Part shown: positions 52,201-62,714 of the stretch, piece by piece
Position numbering within the stretch: position 1 is the stretch's first letter
Layout: every line of letters starts with the position of its first letter
DNA from: Norana najaformis
Taxonomy: Eukaryota; Annelida; Clitellata; Crassiclitellata; Hormogastridae
Assembly: GCA_964023275.1 (NCBI GenBank)
Contig: OZ029925.1
Span: 13,553,803-13,617,802, forward strand
DNA length: 64,000 bases
Direction: 5' to 3'
The notes under the pieces: generated by a model
The model's input: only the letters and a program-made list of their open reading frames with translations
The model's database searches: none
Told to the model about the DNA's origin: nothing
Made by a program: the position numbers and the translations under genes

Positions 52201-55200
52201 TGGAATTAAATCATGGTAATCAGGTACTCATGGGCACGTTCATTACCCCGCAGCATGATGCACATGGTACATGGGCACCCACTGACAGGCCTCGTCATCA
52301 AAACATCAATGCTCAAGTCGGGGGTTGCACTTTTAAGAGGTTTAAAAAACTTAATCCACATCAAAGGTATGCTACAGCCTACTAACATTCTCATCGTACC
52401 ACGCTATCTTTTTTAACTTTATTTCAACCTTTTATGTATTTACAATTAAAAGTATTTGTATAAATTAAAAATGAAATCGTGGACAACATAATGTGGTAAA
52501 ACAGATTAATCACAATGGCAACTAAAAATCAGCAAAGCGAATCATCACCACAGTGAGGCAGTCGCCGATTGGTTAGAGCGCTCGGCTTGTAACGGAGAGC
52601 ATGGGTTTGAGCGTCCCCTTAGATGGTTACTGTTTAGGGACCTTGAGCAAGTCCTTCACTCACAACTGCTTTATGCCTCAGATTCAGTAAATGCAAAATA
52701 ATAACAATAATAATAGAACAGACCACTTCATCAAGAAGATTAATTCCACGTCGAGATGGCGACTGAACGACGCTGCCTGGTGCACTGGCTGGTTGACTAG
52801 CGCCGGACTGAATGGGAACCAGTTGGTTGTGTGAGTCATCTCCCTTTGCTCCAATCTTTGCCCAGTGTGCTAAGCCCCAACCACCATCTGGTATTCCATC
52901 ACTTATAGAAGATGCCGATGACTGTGGTAAACCACCAACCTTAACCTATAACACACCGCATCATCAAACAGCTTATCATACGAGTGCTTCATTATTATCC
53001 CTTTCTCCTTGTTCATTGCTCCACTGACAGAGAAGAGATGGGTTCTGAGATAAGTAACGTCCAATAAATTGACCAATGTAAGCTGCAGTTTGCCAGTTCC
53101 AAAAGCGTGGCTGTGAGAAGAACAATGAATAACATATTATGGCGTTGAAAGGGATAACAAAAATTATTAGCAACTTTAGTGGTGCTGGCATCTACTGTAA
53201 AAGGCAAGAAAATCAATAAAAAATCAGGTCAATTTCAGGTCAGTCCACTGACAGAGATAGTCTGTAGCAGGAGAGCCACTTGAAAGCAAAAGCACTTAAA
53301 ATGCAACAGAAAATGCTGTTCGCTAAATAACGTAACACACAAACACACACCTACCTACCTACACACACACACACACACACTGTTATACTATACGATCATA
53401 TCACGAGCCGAATATATATATGATATACTATTTCATCATCATCATCATCATCATCTCATTTATTGATCCACCAACTAACAGGGCATTACATGCAGTCACA
53501 GAGTATGCAAGGCAATAGGATACAACCGGCAGGCCCAAAAAGGACCAGGGCTCCACACAATAAGGTCTACCAATCAACATATCAGTGAAGAGCGCAGTTA
53601 AAGAAGAATCACAACAAATCATATAATACGTAGTCAAATTATGACAAAAAACTGAAAATGAGCCATGTTCAATACAAACTAAACAAGCAATTATGACTGT
53701 ATAACTAAAACAAAGAAAATATATCATACAAATATGGCATAAATCAAAGTCGCTAAAAACATTTAAGAAGTTAATCTTTAATTAATTTTATAAATTTATT
53801 TTATGATTTGTTGGTGTAATAATGCCAAGTTTCTTTATTATACAAATACTGTAGTATTATAATTATTATCAATACCAGTATCATTATAACTATAGTTATT
53901 ATTCAGACAAATTACTTGGCGACCTAAAGCAATAAGTTTGAGACTAGGCCGGTCAGCGGGCACCTGCCCTAAGCGTGGCACCCAGGCTGATGAATGCATT
54001 TATGCAAATCCAGCCAACAAAGCAAAACGATTTAAGTAGATTGCTGTAATAGTCATGAGCTCACAGCTTAATTATGCACACCTGTCTGTATGTAGTCTGT
54101 GAAGCCTAACTTTGAATTAGGAATAAGTGCATATAGTAACTTACATGAGATCTGCTAGACAGTTGTTTTATTTCCCACTCTAAAATTACTCACATACTGG
54201 CTTTCTTCTTTCAAGATTTTAAATGAGGCCTCGTTGGCTGGTGGCATTTTTGTTGTTCAAATTGAATAAATAGAAGTTTTAGCATATTTCTGAAAACATT
54301 GCTATTTTGAGTATTTTGCCTTTTAACTACATCAGTTTTTCTTCTAGATAAGTTTTAACCACACACTTAATACGTGCATTACTCATGATAATCTAGCAGC
54401 TGCACTCAACTTGGTGATAATGACTAGTGAGCAACCAGCTGTATACAGTACACAGAGCCCATAGTAAAATGCAACTATTTCATGGTTTACATTAAAGTAT
54501 TTATCAAGTGACGTAGTGTCGACAGGCAGTCGAGTAACAACTCTGCTTGGACTTAGGCACCTGGGAAATATTTTATTAAAATTTAGAAATGGAGCCTAAC
54601 AAGCAAAAATAGGTGTCACAAATAAGTACATTTGGACCTATTCAGGTCCTTCATTCAGCTAATGAGTATAACTTACGGAACAAGAATGAAACTGCATAGA
54701 AACTGTGGCAGAGAAATCGAGTGACAAAGTTATATCAGTGATAGTGAGCAGAGTTATGCCGGATGACAAAGTTCAAAATGAAACAAAGAAATCAGGGAAG
54801 GTAACTGACTTACCCTGGCAGCTGCAGCAGCGTTATTCTGAAGGACCATCTTGCGATGATCAGGTCCATCTTGGAAGTCATCAGCCAGACTCCGATAGAC
54901 CCACTTGGCTTCTTCAAAGTCTGGATGCTTTGTGTTTATATAGGCTAGCTCAATTGCCACCAAATTCTCCACCTAATTTAACAGCAAATAATGTTATTTT
55001 ATAACAGAGACTTAAATCACAACAAAATTCACCCCAATCATTGCAAAGACATCGGTACTATTACAAACCAAAGACAAAGGCAACAAACTAGACTGCCAAC
55101 TCACACTGCAAATGTCACTGAGTTATGATATATTGGCATGCTCGAGTCCAAGCTGAACAGTCCAACTTCCGAAAAGCCATAAAAGAACACTAGTGGACTG

Positions 55201-58200
55201 GCACTTACTTCATCATCTGGACAGGGCCTGATTTAGTCAGCAAGTAAGAACATCAGTTTGTCTGCAAGATTTGTATCAATACAAGAGCATGCAGTCAGAA
55301 GCAGACTTCTAGAGTAGCTAATTCAGCAGCCTTTCACCTTAATGTTTTTCCATTTTAGAGTCCAGGGTTCAAATACAAAGCACTTCAGATTAAACTGAAA
55401 TCCACTGTTAACTGAAATCCACTGTCAAGCCATATATCTGGATAACAAAATTTGTGTTTGAGGCTGCTCTTTTCTGTTGAAGAATGATAGAAGGAGTTCA
55501 TGAATCAGCAGTTACAATCCTTACCTTCCAGATTGGGGAGTTTTGCAGTTTCACTTTCCAGTATCTAATGAATGATACCTAGTGTATTATTAGTGTGCCA
55601 TTACAGTTATCAGATCAGATGTTTTTCAGTTATCACAGACAAGCAGTGATCAGAAGAATTACATTTGGCATACCATTTGATTGGTTGTTGGAAGTCTGCG
55701 ACGAAGAAGCGAAGTAATTACATCGACAATTCTCTCATGAAGTTTTGGAAAGCGAAGCATCTCTTGCTGTAGAAATAAACACTGTAATCAGTAAAAGTAA
55801 CACAACTTCCACTTCTCTTGCATTTCCTTTGTTAAAAGCTGGTCATATATCCCCTGTTTAAATGGTGCTCACATATCAATTCAGATATGCAGGCCACTGA
55901 CTGGATCTCATCAAACTCAGAGAGAGACAAAAACAGGAAATGACAGCTAAATAAAAAATAAATCAAACAATAATTTTCAAAAATGTAAGATTAAATTACT
56001 CAGAAATTGCACTACTTTACTAAAATTGACAATAATTACAGCAACAAGAAATTACGTGACAATTTCCCACTTGCCGGAGGCACTATCTTATAAAGGCTTG
56101 GTTACAATAAGAAATATACTGGAACCTCTTTAGAAGGCTACCTTTGGAAACAGAAGTAAGTACCAAGTTATAACCAGGTTGTGTCGTAATGAGGTAACAT
56201 TATGAAGTGGAATTTAATTTTGGGAACTATAGGCCAGAATTTGTGCCACAATGTAGCAAGTTAAAAACAGGCTTATGTGAACAAATGTGTCAGTACCAAA
56301 CCACAAATTAAATATATAGAAATGAAGAGCCAAAGCTCATACCTGAGTTCCACAGTGCTGGATGATGCGCTGAAGTTCTTCATGTACTAGCTCAATGCAC
56401 CTCAGCCCTGGCTCCTCCAGCCGCCTGATCTGGCGCTTCACCAGCAACTCAAACGATACCTCAGGAACAAACAGTGCTGGTCTTGGACCCTGAAACAAAT
56501 GCAATCCACATGAAATTGATTCAGCTAAGCCAAATGCTTGTATGGAAACCATGTCATATTTGGAAGAATGAAAAGTCAGTTGGCTTGTGGAAGTGTTAAA
56601 TCATATCATTAAGTACGATCTGGTGGAATACAGAGTAGCCTGGTGCCACACCATGAAGGTGCCTCGTTTAGGAGAATGCTAAATAATTTAATCTAGACCT
56701 ATGCTGGAAAGTGTGATAATTTATTAGAAGACACTGAATTTGGAGCAAAGCATAGTACAGGGCCAGCAGATCTGAGACTAAAGAATCACAAAGGTGATAA
56801 GTAGGAAAAGACAGGGTATTTACGAAAGCTCATTCAAGTCATTCCACTACAACATTTAACAACTTGACGGTTGTTCACACGAAAAGGTTGTCCAAAGCAA
56901 CACCTGCTACCTTTTCCTCACCACACCATTAAATCCAGTCACGGATTGATAAAAACTCACCGTTGCATTCCGGATTGCAGTCAGAATGTCCAACTGAGTA
57001 AGACCACCAAGAGGATCTACTGATTTCAGGGTCCGACCAAAAGCTTCGTGGAATATATAACAAATTCTAGCACCTCCACATCTATAAAGCAAGAGGTGAA
57101 AAAAGGTTATAATGCCTTAATGATCAGCACCTGACTTACACCAGTGACAAACCTACAGGTTTACACTGGCGCACCACTGTAGCCATCTGAAATTCAACCA
57201 CACCTGACAAAAGCTGCTACATCCATGCACATATATACCTATATCTAATGAATGAGAATATTAAAATCAGAACATAAAACACACACATTCTTGTCTATAG
57301 ATATCTATAGACTGAGCAGTACTAGGCCAGAACAAGGACCATGCTATATGCAGTCCATGCTATATAGCCTTCAAATAAAGTCAATGCAGCTGACTAAACT
57401 GCAAAACAATACAAATGATTAGCTTAAACTGTGATGCAGGTAGTCATCATAGTCGTTACCAAAATGGGTTCTTGTATACCAGTTAAATCAGTATTGTTTT
57501 AACGGAGATTTTCTAGTTCTTACAATTCTGTGGTTTCAATGTTCTTGGCTGTTCCTTCAATGGTATTGCAGTAAGCTGCTGCAAACTTGGTGATGATCTG
57601 TAGAAGCAACTGTGGCTGAAAAAACAATACACCGATTTCCTTACCTAGGGGACTACACCATCAGCTGGTAAAAGCACACTATGATATAACACAAATTTGT
57701 TTATAACACTGTCACAGTCATGGCTCCTGCGTTCCTCTGTGAGAAACATTAGTTTCTACAGCAGTACATGTCAATGCCCATACATATTCACATTCACTGC
57801 TGGAGAACAGATTTGCAGTAGACCTAATTTTCACCACAAAGTATTGCCCATTTGATCTCAGATACAAAACTAAAAAATTTTTTGTGCACTGGTGAAGGGT
57901 TCACTGGTACTTTAAGATTCACTGCATTAAGGCAATCCATCATTTCAGAAATTCACATATTGACATGGCTAAAGCAGTGGCTAGTTAACTTTAAGGACAA
58001 AACATGTGTTGCATGATACATCACCGCCTAATTTAAAAAAGTTCCATACATTAATACTCTCATGCTAGGTTCCTTTCCATCTTCAAATGCGTTAGACCAC
58101 CTCCATCAGCATCCTTGGTTGCCTTTTGAGTGGCACATTATGGTCAAAATAGCATCTTTGACACTTTTCAATCACTAAATACTAGCCATGTCTTCATAAA

Positions 58201-61200
58201 CTGCTAACCTCATACTGACTTTCTTGCGTACTACAGATAAATCTGATGCTTTACGCATTTAAGAGTGGTATCACAAATTTTCACTTGCTGTGCCCCCCCG
58301 ATACAAGGAATCAACGGGAACAAAGAGCTAACTTGCAAATCTATTATAGACAAAAATCACTTGTCACGACCCACTATTTTACCCAATCCCGAACGCTGCT
58401 CTCTCTAGGTTGCTTACAAACATCCACCTGCACCTTTTGATCACAACTCAAACCTTACCTTTCTTGTCTCATATCCTCCACAGATTCCATTACTGAATTT
58501 GCATATATATATATATGTGAATAGTATGTAAAACAAATTCTCAGCTTAAAACAACTTAAACTTTAATTTTACAAGCAGAATTTCACAAATTAGTCTCTAC
58601 ATTTTGCCAGATTTCCGATTCATTGATATTCATATTCCTCAACTTCTCTTTTCATTTGACATTTGATCCAGACATATGAGAATAACATATTGTCTTGGTT
58701 ACATCCTGATACTTGAGCACAATTTACCTTGTCTTCAACTTCATCTCCAAATGAGTTTAACAGCTGCTGAAACTGGGCCGCCATCACATTCACTCGAGTC
58801 TTTAATTCCGGAAGACAGTCTCGAATGTGATGCATCAGCAACTAAACATACAGGTAACAGATAGACAAACTTATAGAAACAACACATAATGGACGAACAA
58901 AAAGATAGAAACTACACAATGAAATGCAGAAAATTATCTGTAAGACCCAAATTAAAGCATGTTTACAATATGACTTGAACACTGGTCCAGTCAGCATTCC
59001 TCATTCTTCTTCAAATTGTTTTCTGCTGAATGAAGTTTCATTGACAAATCTTCCACAAACATCTAGTACAGCGATAGGTGAACAAGGACAACGACAGTGA
59101 TCATCTTAGAGTAACAGCTGCATAAGGTAAAGGGGCAGAGATCACCTACCCGGTTGAGTGTTCTAGCCAGATACGGAGTTCCATTACGACTGGCAAGTGC
59201 TGGGTAGTGTTTCTGAAGAAACGATGCCTCATCTCGAAGGGCCTCCTGTATATTCTGCAAATAAGAAACATCAACAAATAAAAACCAGCAGAGCATTGGC
59301 AATTCAAGTGAAGATACACAAGATGTTCAAGTCAAAACGTCAGTAATATCCAGTATTAAGCACCGTAATACATACACACTAACTATGGCGTGTCAAGTGA
59401 AAGTGTGGATATCGAGTCTGGCTGCTGTTGATACCCTAGACAGCCTTCAAAACCAGTAGTAAGAGCACGTGACAAATGTTCTATAACCTTGCCATATCTG
59501 TCTTCAAAAGGCTGCTGACTATATCACAGGCTTCAAGGGCTGCTGTGAGGTCACATGATAAATGTTCTGCTTACCATACCTATGCTCAAATGGGCAGCAG
59601 ACTATATACTAACACTACATCTCCTCCTCCTTTGCCTTTTTCCTCTTGTGTCACCTTTCTCCATATATTTATACAAACTATATAAGGTAAGCTTTCTTTA
59701 CAGCTCATCAGAACTTTAGCTCTCTGCAAGGTTTGGTACCACAACCTCAGCTTCTCATGCTTTATGCACATACTACCGATTCGGTATGCCTCTTGATAAT
59801 CACTCCTTCTTTGTGACAGATGATATTCAAATGAATCTCTTTCAGTATATGCTCACTGTTCCTTGGAGCACATCCTCCATTCACTTAGATGAATATAATA
59901 TATTTGACCATAGCAGAAGATGAAGTGAATAAGCTATTTGTAAAAAATACGAAACAATGTTCAGCAGACCAGTTGTGCTGGAATTCAATTCTTCTGTCTT
60001 TCCATTCTGAAATAGTGTGACAAGTTCACAACCTCAGATGAAAATACTTGTTTTCTCAAACTCATACTTATCTTTCTTAAGCTGTGTACTTGTCTCATCA
60101 GCCTCAGACCCTTGGGAACAGTAAATACATTTTTAAGTGATGTCAAACGATACCTTGTAATTGTCACACTGGCAAGGCAGAAATCATCCAATAGCCTGGG
60201 AATCTGAATCCTATGGACTTTCATTTATTTCAGTTCTGTGACCATAAATGAGCAATGATTTCCAACCTGGGGGATTTAAATCTGACACTTTAAAAATTGG
60301 AGACAGATTTTGAACAAACTACGAGTATAATGAAACAGAAGTTGACTGGAACCTTATTGTCTGTTATGTGTTGTTGGGATCTGTTGATGACGCCAATGAT
60401 TCCCAGCTTAACTGGAATGACACGACCACAAAGGACATCAACAGCATCTGTTCCAGCATCCATGATGTCCAACTTGGTCAGAACAGCCAAAGTACGCCGA
60501 CCTAAATCACATCATCAGCGGCAACAAATGAAAGCTAGCCACATAGCAACCTTATACCTAATCACGTGTAGTTCTAATATGCTATAATGTCTAACACAAT
60601 AATGGTCAAGTAGGACATCTTACTAACAGAAAAATAAACTGTAAGCAGACAACTAACACTAAAAGAATTGGTTAAACCCTTAAAAAACAGTGTAACATAG
60701 AGAAAAGTTACAACTGCCAGCCAATTCCCACTAGCCTGACACTCATACCTTTCAACTAAAAACTAACTGAAGCTTTATTACCCTTAGACTCAGAAAAATT
60801 AAGTCAGAAGCCAAAATTATCTGCATAATTATTATAATTAGTTTATGATAATTATAATTATTTCTTTTTTAAACCCACAGGTTCATATTCCGAGGCATGG
60901 AAAAATATAGGTGGGAGATTAATTTGGTCTGGAATGGCTAATCTTCATGGATTCATTATTGTCATCATTATTACTATCATTATTGTATAAATTAAAATTT
61001 GTCTAAATGGTCAACCTTGACCATTGGTTATTCCATCTTAGCCTGGATCCTGGCCTTGTGAGCCTTGACTTCTGTGCTCTTGGCCTCGTTGATACTGCTG
61101 ACAATTCCTCGAATAATGTTTGTTTCCATTAAAGTAATGTATGCTGTGTTAATATGAACTCATGATTAATGTTCTTACCATCGGGATCAACCTCTCTGGC

Positions 61201-62711
61201 AAGTTTAAGAGCTTCCGATGTTGCCAGATCTGTGTTCGCTGCAGTTACTGCCAGGATGATTGAATTTGGATTGCTAATGTAAGAGGTGCACATTTCACGA
61301 ATCAGAAACTCGATGTCAGGCGGCTGATCAGCAACAGGGACCTTCGTTATGCCAGGCAGATCAATCAACGTCAATGTCAGAACGTGAGGTGAAAATATCT
61401 TTAGAGTTATTGGCTCAGAACAAATTCCCTGAAAAGCACAACTAACCACCATCAGACCTTCATTCAGTTCTTTTCTGAAAACCTCAAAGAATACCACGAT
61501 ATTACAATGACATAAAAATATAAACGGGATTTGTCATACGTTGGCAGTAGCCAAACTGTTGATGCCTCTGGTTCATTTTGTCAGATTAGTTTGTCATAAG
61601 TGGAATTTGTATAACTTTGACTAACATACTAACTGACTGCATTCATAGCATCACAAGCAATAAATAAAAGTGTTTGTTTAAAAACAGAAAACCACTTTCC
61701 CTATTTTCTGGACTATAAGCTGCAGCTTACTATAAGATGCAGTGACACAAAAATGGCAAAATTTTTATGAAGTCTATACACAGGTCACATTGGCATGGGA
61801 AACACCCATATGCAAATTCCCAGTCATAACAACCTAACAACAGCTATAAATATACGGCTATTACTGGCAAATAAATGCTCAAAAATAACTCACTGTTGAA
61901 ATAAAAAAATTTTTTGCACTTTTGAAACTAAAGATTTTCAACATTTGTTCTTTGTTGTGACATGGTTCTATAAATAAATCCAGCCAGCTCATGGCATCCA
62001 ATGATAATAATATAAACAGTTCCGCTAGGACTTGTGGTAAATCTTAGGTTGGGTTTTATAAGTTGTTCAGAAATTTTTTTAAATGTCTGCACGCAGTTTG
62101 CCCCTTTCAATAAGATGCACCCTTAGAATTTCGTGGAAAAAATGCTTCTTATAGTCTGGAAAACAGGGTATATACTAACACTTGCATTTCCTTATAAAGT
62201 ACAACTGTAAGGAGTACTAGTTTAAAAGCATCCAGATTTTCACTCTTTTGTTTGCTGTGCATGCTTGTCATAGAAGTAATACCAAAGAACTTCACTTAAT
62301 CCCATGAAGTGATGAAATTGCAAACTCACTGCAATACTGTGAGAGCAGCTAGTCAAGAAATACTCATAAGCTAAACACTTTAAAAATACATTAACAGACT
62401 TTAGAAGACATCTGAAATCCCATTACAAAGAACTGTTACATGTAAGAAAAAGACTTTGAAAACTTTCAGAGACCAACATTTCTGAATTCCACTTTATCAA
62501 GGACATGTTTATGACAAAAAAATTAGACTTCGGTATCTTCTTGCTAAACAAGGTTCAGTGAATGTAGAGCCACCAACCTTTTTGTCACCAGCCATTCGGT
62601 TCGTTTCATTTTGAATTTCAGCTCTTATTTCACTAAAGTCGGTGTAGACCTTGCCTCTGTCATGTGCGAAAACTGCCCATTCTTCTGACCCTGGCTTTGA
62701 AGTTTCTTTAT
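49219..62711 (-). CDS. DNM1L: Dynamin-1-like protein (DRP1), partial: 14 visible exons, 5' end outside window
   Basis: Large dynamin-family GTPase that is recruited to mitochondria and peroxisomes, assembles into rings and drives membrane fission. About 637 residues are visible. GTPase domain from before LKIFSP, with G3 DLPG (exon b) and G4 TKLD (exon c); the P-loop and switch I are missing and must lie past 64000. Then the bundle/middle domain ([76 protein letters not shown]), a short lineage-specific variable region (exon k), and the GED ([19 protein letters not shown] to ETHLW). There is no PH or proline-rich domain, and the ETHLW ending is the DRP1 hallmark, separating it from classical dynamins. 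All junction phases agree. The variable region is shorter than in human. Confidence 0.97.
49411..49803. mobile_element. piggyBac-type MITE, 393 bp
   Basis: Left end TTAA (49407-49410) then CCCATTTGTGCCTAGCG and TCCCATAAATGGGAC. The right end is the reverse complement: GTCCCATTTATGGGACGC, TAGGCACGAGAGGG. TTAA target and CCC...GGG termini are piggyBac hallmarks. Each end carries a GTCCCAT/ATGGGAC palindrome. The right TTAA is not preserved and no transposase is present. Located in the last DNM1L intron. Confidence 0.85.
50469..50680 (-). CDS. DNM1L: DNM1L exon m: GTPase effector domain
   Basis: Encodes [60 protein letters not shown] and [11 protein letters not shown], the GED helices. Acceptor TTTCCAG (phase 1), donor AAG|GTTCGC (weak). 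Intron 50681-51732 shows nothing recognised. Confidence 0.96.
51733..51793 (-). CDS. DNM1L: DNM1L exon l: start of GED, Ser637-equivalent region
   Basis: 61-nt exon encoding [20 protein letters not shown], aligned to VPVARKLSAREQRDCEVI in human. The residue equivalent to PKA-target Ser637 is Thr followed by Pro. Acceptor TTTCAAG, donor ATTG|GTATGT, phases 0 to 1. Confidence 0.92.
52552..52714 (+). mobile_element. tRNA-derived SINE
   Basis: GATTGGTTAGAGCGCTCGGC (A-box-like) and GCATGGGTTTGAGCGTCC (B-box-like), then GGGACCTTGAGCAAGTCCTT and an (AATAAT)n tail. Same family as 6745-6932. The extra sequence and tail show that it is a SINE, not a tRNA gene. Antisense to DNM1L, its tail ending about 10 bases from the exon k donor. 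Confidence 0.8.
52724..52945 (-). CDS. DNM1L: DNM1L exon k: variable (B-insert) region
   Basis: 74 residues, phases 0-0, low similarity to vertebrates except for the tail [13 protein letters not shown], aligned to SPQKGHAVNLLDV around human Ser616. Starts [17 protein letters not shown] and includes Ser/Gly/Pro-rich disordered sequence. Donor chosen as GTG|GTCTGT; a nearby GAA|GTGGTC would remove one Val. The alternative acceptor AAG at 52942 would remove two residues. A SINE tail abuts the donor in the intron. Confidence 0.88.
53334..53380. repeat. (CA)n/(CTAC)n microsatellite
   Basis: CA repeats with an embedded CTAC run in the DNM1L j-k intron. Confidence 0.9.
53434..53640 (-). mobile_element. 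Retroelement 3' end with (ATG)n tail, reverse orientation
   Basis: Read on the minus strand, GGGCCTGCCGGTTGTATCCT, CATGTAATGCCCTGTTAGTT and GGATCAATAAATGAG run into a (ATG)n tail (53434-53456 on +). This unique-to-triplet junction is typical of a LINE 3' end. No coding remnant seen. Confidence 0.5.
54814..54972 (-). CDS. DNM1L: DNM1L exon j: end of stalk and start of variable region
   Basis: Encodes [20 protein letters not shown], followed by a divergent stretch with [12 protein letters not shown] and a run of five alanines before the donor AGG|GTAAGT. Phases 0-0. The long intron below (52946-54813) holds (CA)n, (ATG)n and a LINE/SINE 3' remnant, and no additional exon that I could recognise. 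Confidence 0.95.
55674..55766 (-). CDS. DNM1L: DNM1L exon i
   Basis: Encodes [20 protein letters not shown] and [11 protein letters not shown]. Acceptor CTACAG, donor ATG|GTATGC, phases 0-0. Intron 54973-55673 has an 18-bp direct duplication near 55385 and nothing else. Confidence 0.95.
56343..56489 (-). CDS. DNM1L: DNM1L exon h
   Basis: Encodes [40 protein letters not shown] and RIIQHCGTQ, the stalk region. Acceptor TTTCAG, donor CAG|GTATGA, phases 0-0. Intron 55767-56342 shows nothing recognised. Confidence 0.97.
56961..57081 (-). CDS. DNM1L: DNM1L exon g
   Basis: Encodes [20 protein letters not shown] and [20 protein letters not shown], a near-invariant DRP1 block. Acceptor TTATAG, donor ACG|GTGAGT, phases 2 to 0. 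Intron 56490-56960 shows nothing recognised. Confidence 0.97.
57524..57615 (-). CDS. DNM1L: DNM1L exon f
   Basis: Encodes [20 protein letters not shown] and [10 protein letters not shown], equivalent to [20 protein letters not shown] in human DRP1. Acceptor TTTCAG, donor GAATT|GTAAGA, exit phase 2. Confidence 0.95.
58530..58640 (+). repeat. Dispersed repeat family F, copy 2
   Basis: Shares AACTTAAACTTTAATTTTAC and TTTCCGATTCATTGATATTC with 46399-46510. Lies in the DNM1L e-f intron. Confidence 0.85.
58728..58841 (-). CDS. DNM1L: DNM1L exon e
   Basis: Encodes [20 protein letters not shown] and [18 protein letters not shown]. Acceptor TGTTTAG, donor AAG|GTAAAT, phases 0-0. The intron below (57616-58727) holds one copy of a dispersed repeat at about 58530-58640. 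Confidence 0.96.
59150..59254 (-). CDS. DNM1L: DNM1L exon d
   Basis: Encodes [20 protein letters not shown] and [15 protein letters not shown]. Acceptor TTTGCAG, donor CGG|GTAGGT, phases 0-0. The intron above (59255-60352) shows nothing recognised. Confidence 0.96.
60353..60501 (-). CDS. DNM1L: DNM1L exon c: G4 motif
   Basis: Encodes [40 protein letters not shown] and [13 protein letters not shown] is the guanine-specificity G4 motif. Acceptor ATTTAG, donor AAG|GTTCCA (weak), exit phase 0. The intron above (60502-61178) has nothing recognised. Confidence 0.96.
61179..61428 (-). CDS. DNM1L: DNM1L exon b: G3 motif
   Basis: Encodes [60 protein letters not shown] and [13 protein letters not shown] is the switch II/G3 motif. 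Acceptor TTTTCAG, donor GATG|GTAAGA, exit phase 1. The intron upstream (61429-62577) contains a MITE. Confidence 0.97.
61700..62171. mobile_element. MITE, family E, with terminal inverted repeats
   Basis: Left end CCTATTTTCTGGACTATAAG and right end CTTATAGTCTGGAAAACAGG are inverted copies of each other over about 20-25 bp. The left half matches 41085-41334 in reverse complement. No transposase. In the DNM1L a-b intron. Confidence 0.75.
62578..62711 (-). CDS. DNM1L: DNM1L exon a (first visible; GTPase domain)
   Basis: Encodes [20 protein letters not shown] and [20 protein letters not shown] and GDKK, matching the EEW...YTDF...I..ETER region after switch I. The acceptor is a tandem CAGCAG (NAGNAG). 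Use of the distal one starts the exon at 62711 and the proximal one at 62714, differing by a single codon. Donor AAG|GTTGGT, exit phase 0. Sequence above 62714 shows no upstream exon. Confidence 0.9.
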
Positions 62712-62714
62712 CTG

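Noticed and set aside
52565..52625. tRNA gene
   Set aside because: A- and B-box-like sequences are present, but the sequence does not fold into a convincing cloverleaf, continues into a SINE body with an AAT tail, and has a second copy at 6745-6932.
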